Source: Paenibacillus luteus (lineage in GTDB: Bacteria; Bacillota; Bacilli; Paenibacillales; Paenibacillaceae). From it: a DNA stretch of 64,000 nucleotides. Shown here in pieces: positions 61,322-64,000 of this stretch; the first letter of the stretch is position 1, and every line of letters begins with the position of its first letter. The stretch spans positions 62,001 to 126,000 of the forward strand of contig NZ_SKCD01000007.1 of assembly GCF_006542765.1 (NCBI RefSeq), in the 5' to 3' direction. Both the position numbers and the translations under genes were made by a program. The notes under the pieces were generated by a model, which made no database searches, was not told the origin of the DNA, and saw only the letters and a program-made list of their open reading frames with translations.

Positions 61322-62560
61322 TCAAAACCTTTGCAGCTCGCTGGATACCCGCGTCTCGGCCGATTTCACGCCTCGTTTCCACACCGTTCGATGCTCTGGC
61401 TTATCCAGCAAAATATCGCGTTCGGTCTGTACGGCGAACAGCACCATATCCGCCTTCGCCCCGATACGTATCCCATAGTCCTGCACGCCAAGTGCTCTAG
61501 CCGCCCCATCCGTGAGCATATGAATCAAATGCCGAGCATCGGCTTCGCCTCCCATATAAGCGGAAACCGCGACCAGCCACGCCGTTTCCAGCGGATCTGC
61601 CTTTCCGAAAGGGGTAAACGGATTGCGCACGTTGTTTACCCCGATCACGACATTGACGCTATGCTCAAGCAATAGGCCGATCGGCGTTAACCCGCGCCTT
61701 GGTTTCTCTAGGTCGCCTCTGCCGTTGATGTACAAATCGGTAGCTGGGAGACTCATGATCTGGAGATCCGCCTTCTTGATTTGCTCCACGACCGAAACCG
61801 CACGATGATGCTCCAGTGATCCAAGCGAAGTGACATGTCCTGCAGCGACTAAGCCCTGCATGCCTGCCGCTATCGTTTTCGCCGCAATGTCTGCAATGGC
61901 AAGCTGCTCGGGATTATCCGAAAAATCAGCGTGGAAATCGATAGGCTTGCCATGCTTTTCGGCCAAATCGAACACAAAACGCAAATGCTCCTTCAAATCA
62001 GCGTCCTGGTACGTAATGCCGCCAACAACATCCCCTCCAAGGCGCATAGCCTCATCCATAAGCTCTGCCGTCCCAGGGCTTTGGGCTATGCCCTCCTGTG
62101 GGAAAACAACGATTTGCAAATCCAGTACCGGCTTTACTCGCTCCTTCAGCTCAAGCGCCGCTTCAAACGCAGACAACCCAAGAATCGGATCAACCTCGGC
62201 ATGGCAGCGCATATGGGTAACACCGCTGCGAACGGCTTCACGGATAACCGTGAGTGATCTCTCCTGCATGTCTTCCTTTGTAAACCCATGCTTCATCTCC
62301 GCAGTCATGCGAATCGCATCTTGCAAGGATGCTGCCTCTTGCTCCATACGAGAGAGCAGATAAGCTTTCTCCAGGTGTATATGCGGTTCTATGAACCCCG
62401 GTAACAGCATCCCTCCTGCTCCATCCTCCGTTTGAAGCGCATCCGGCCTATGATTCGGTTGGCTAGGGGCAAGATACGTGAAACGCCCTTGTCTTACGCC
62501 AACATCCATAAGTGCGGTTTCCTGTTGAAGCCGTACTTGTGTAAGAAGTAAATCAAGCAA
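61322..62560 (-). CDS. Amidohydrolase, cytosine-deaminase-like (second, altered metal site)
   Basis: A 412-aa amidohydrolase paralogous to the one at 55359. Motifs: EPHIHLEKAYLL, RCHAEVDPILG, DFHADFSDNPEQ and AAGHVTSLGS are kept. But the segment matching VGSDNILDAW is here IGVNNVRNPFTPFG, so the metal-ligand Asp (Asp313 of E. coli cytosine deaminase) is Asn. Catalysis may be changed or lost. The start is TTG 62560 with AGAGGTGA upstream, or GTG 62581. First gene of the Liv-type operon, divergent from the PucR regulator. Confidence 0.85.
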   Translation of the reverse strand: MLDLLLTQVRLQQETALMDVGVRQGRFTYLAPSQPNHRPDALQTEDGAGGMLLPGFIEPHIHLEKAYLLSRMEQEAASLQDAIRMTAEMKHGFTKEDMQERSLTVIREAVRSGVTHMRCHAEVDPILGLSAFEAALELKERVKPVLDLQIVVFPQEGIAQSPGTAELMDEAMRLGGDVVGGITYQDADLKEHLRFVFDLAEKHGKPIDFHADFSDNPEQLAIADIAAKTIAAGMQGLVAAGHVTSLGSLEHHRAVSVVEQIKKADLQIMSLPATDLYINGRGDLEKPRRGLTPIGLLLEHSVNVVIGVNNVRNPFTPFGKADPLETAWLVAVSAYMGGEADARHLIHMLTDGAARALGVQDYGIRIGAKADMVLFAVQTERDILLDKPEHRTVWKRGVKSAETRVSSELQRF

Positions 62561-62629
62561 TGCTCTCACCTCTACTGACACATTTTATGATGATTTTGAG
62601 TGGAAACTGAAAAAACAGCCCTCTGTTGT

Positions 62630-62670
62630 GTTATGTTTTTTGACATATAATCTCTTAAAAAAAGCATAAC
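62630..62670. promoter_or_regulatory. Inverted repeat in the PucR/amidohydrolase divergent region
   Basis: GTTATGTTTTTT (62630-62641) and AAAAAGCATAAC (62659-62670) pair with one mismatch around TTGACATATAATCTC. The spacer contains promoter-like boxes, so binding here could control one or both operons. Confidence 0.45.
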
Positions 62671-62809
62671 TTTTCGTTTAGCTGCTGTCATTGTTCAATA
62701 GATCCAAAGGTTCTTCTATTCTTTGGATCATTCGTCCAGCATGCCCTTTACAACAAACCAAATTGGTGTTAGTTTTTATATCATCACGAAGAATGGAAGG
62801 ATGGACCCT

Positions 62810-64000
62810 ATGCTGCTTGAGCAATTGCTTTCGAATGCCGTTTTTGCCAAAGCAAAGGTTATTGCAGGGCAAAGCGGCTTAACGCGTACCGTTCAGACCG
62901 TTAATATTATGGATGCGCCTGATATTATCCATTTCTTAAGACCCGGCGAGCTGCTGCTCACGAACGGCTATTTCATGAAAGAGACACCTTCTATGCTGCT
63001 AGAGCTCATGAGCAAAATGAATCATCTGAAATGCTCGGGGCTCGCGGTCAAAACAAAACGGTTTGCGCTGGACATTCCGCAGGAGGTGATTGACGAAGCC
63101 AATCGGATTCATTTTCCGATCATCGAAATCTCGTCCGTGGACTATTCGCTTGGCGAACTATTGCAGCGCTCCACCAGCTTGATTCTGGATAACAAAAACG
63201 ATGAATTGCAGTATTCGCTGACCATTCACAAACAGTTTTCCGAAATGATCATGAAGGGGAACGGCATTCCCCAAATGATTGGCGCGCTGACGCAGCTCCT
63301 ATCCTCGCCGATCCTCCTGCTCGGCAGCAAGCTGCAGGTGACCGCGCATTCCTATCATTTCAAGCAGCCGAGCTTGCATCCGCTAATGACAGTCGGTAAT
63401 AAGCTGTTAAGCGATATTCCGGCCCTGCCTGCCGCTGTTCAGCTTTGCCTGCTTGACCCTGCGCTGCGGAAACATCGCTACATGGCCATTTATCCGGTAT
63501 TCACCTATCGCCATGAAGGCTACCTCATTGCTTTCCAGCCCCACGAGGCCGCTTCGACCCAGTACAGCTTAACGCTGGAGCAGGCCGCCAACGTCATAGG
63601 TATGGAGATGACTAAGCTCCATGCAGTGAAGGAGCGGTCACGACGGTACAAAAACGAGTTTTTCTCCGATTTGATCGATGGGTTTATCAGCTCCGAGCAA
63701 GAAGCACTGCATCGCGGCAAAAAATACGGCCTCAAGCAAAAGGAGACTTGGCTGCTCCTCGCTGCTCGCAAAGACGAAAGTTCCACTATCCTGACAAGCA
63801 TGACAAAAAACGCTGCGCCACTAGCTGACGAGCGTCTGATCTCAGAGCGGGATGTCCAGTATGAGCTGATTAAACGGCAATTCTCGCAGCTTGGAGAAGC
63901 GCCTGTCATGTTCACTAAAAATGATTTGTTTGGCATGCTCATGTGCATTAGGGAATCGGAATGGGAGGAGAGTGTTTTCCTGAAGCAGTTGGCAGCCATG
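62810..64000 (+). CDS. PucR family transcriptional regulator (runs off window)
   Basis: The first 397 codons of a purine-catabolism-type regulator. LLSNAVFAKAKVIAGQSGL, then IMDAPDIIHFLRPGELLLTN is the N-terminal PucR domain; a GAF-like middle region follows (GYLIAFQPHE), and the C-terminal PucR-type HTH is expected beyond the window edge. GGAAGG lies nine bases before ATG 62810; an in-frame ATG at 62801 is less well spaced. PucR proteins sense nucleobase catabolites, so it likely controls the divergent amidohydrolase/Liv operon. Confidence 0.88.
   Translation, partial: MLLEQLLSNAVFAKAKVIAGQSGLTRTVQTVNIMDAPDIIHFLRPGELLLTNGYFMKETPSMLLELMSKMNHLKCSGLAVKTKRFALDIPQEVIDEANRIHFPIIEISSVDYSLGELLQRSTSLILDNKNDELQYSLTIHKQFSEMIMKGNGIPQMIGALTQLLSSPILLLGSKLQVTAHSYHFKQPSLHPLMTVGNKLLSDIPALPAAVQLCLLDPALRKHRYMAIYPVFTYRHEGYLIAFQPHEAASTQYSLTLEQAANVIGMEMTKLHAVKERSRRYKNEFFSDLIDGFISSEQEALHRGKKYGLKQKETWLLLAARKDESSTILTSMTKNAAPLADERLISERDVQYELIKRQFSQLGEAPVMFTKNDLFGMLMCIRESEWEESVFLKQLAAM

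Overview
The window looks like a chromosomal segment of a Gram-positive, Paenibacillus-like member of the Paenibacillaceae. The signs are strong AGGAGG-type ribosome-binding sites, a T-box leader on a seryl-tRNA synthetase gene, YesM/YesN-type two-component systems next to sugar ABC transporters, an lpl/ytc-type transporter with a family 105 hydrolase, futalosine-pathway menaquinone genes and an adjacent pair of half-size ChrA proteins. No rRNA, tRNA, CRISPR array, prophage or intact transposase was seen. All function calls are by motif reading alone.

Layout. 1-2 kb: the start of a hisB gene running off the left edge, an acidic orphan and a PP2C phosphatase. 2-9 kb: a sugar ABC transporter (binding lipoprotein and two permeases) divergent from its YesM/YesN sensor-regulator pair. 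9-12.2 kb: small unknowns and a pirin. 12.2-17.9 kb: a fumarylacetoacetase-fold hydrolase, an amidase and a gamma-glutamyltransferase-like enzyme, divergent from an Lrp regulator with two ChrA halves. 18-24 kb: a frameshifted small gene under a Fur box, small membrane proteins, a sugar-phosphate-isomerase-like TIM barrel, a YidC paralogue, and a glutamine-type amino-acid ABC system. 24.3-33.7 kb: pectin (rhamnogalacturonan) oligosaccharide uptake: GH105 hydrolase, two permeases, two LplA-like lipoproteins and a YtdP-like one-component AraC regulator, with related inverted repeats in front of both lipoprotein genes. 33.7-42 kb: DinB, DUF1284, a T-box-controlled SerRS whose stop codon comes from a mobile repeat, an FMN-reductase remnant, a Tet(M)-like GTPase, YceI and a MATE exporter. 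42-45.5 kb: a repeat-rich gap, a Glu/Ala-rich mini-protein, a truncated multicopper oxidase, and a gene behind three identical leader hairpins. 45.6-52.7 kb: a sporulation-type histidine kinase, a diguanylate cyclase, a KtrB/D potassium channel, mqnB and mqnD. 52.8-55.2 kb: ArsR/SRPBCC and Rrf2/DoxX pairs with operator-like palindromes. 55.3-64 kb: a branched-chain-amino-acid-type ABC transporter bracketed by two cytosine-deaminase-like amidohydrolases and divergent from a PucR regulator, probably a nitrogen-heterocycle scavenging locus.

The most notable non-coding content is two dispersed repeat families: a 199-bp MITE-like element with 15-bp terminal inverted repeats, and a bipartite GC-hairpin plus AT-hairpin element found at four 3-prime intergenic sites. 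There is also a 122-bp tandem repeat and the triple hairpin leader. I see no clearly new multi-gene defence or mobile system. The best candidates for something undescribed are the amidohydrolase/Liv locus (one enzyme has lost a conserved metal-ligand aspartate), the triple-hairpin leader, and the Fur-box small gene.
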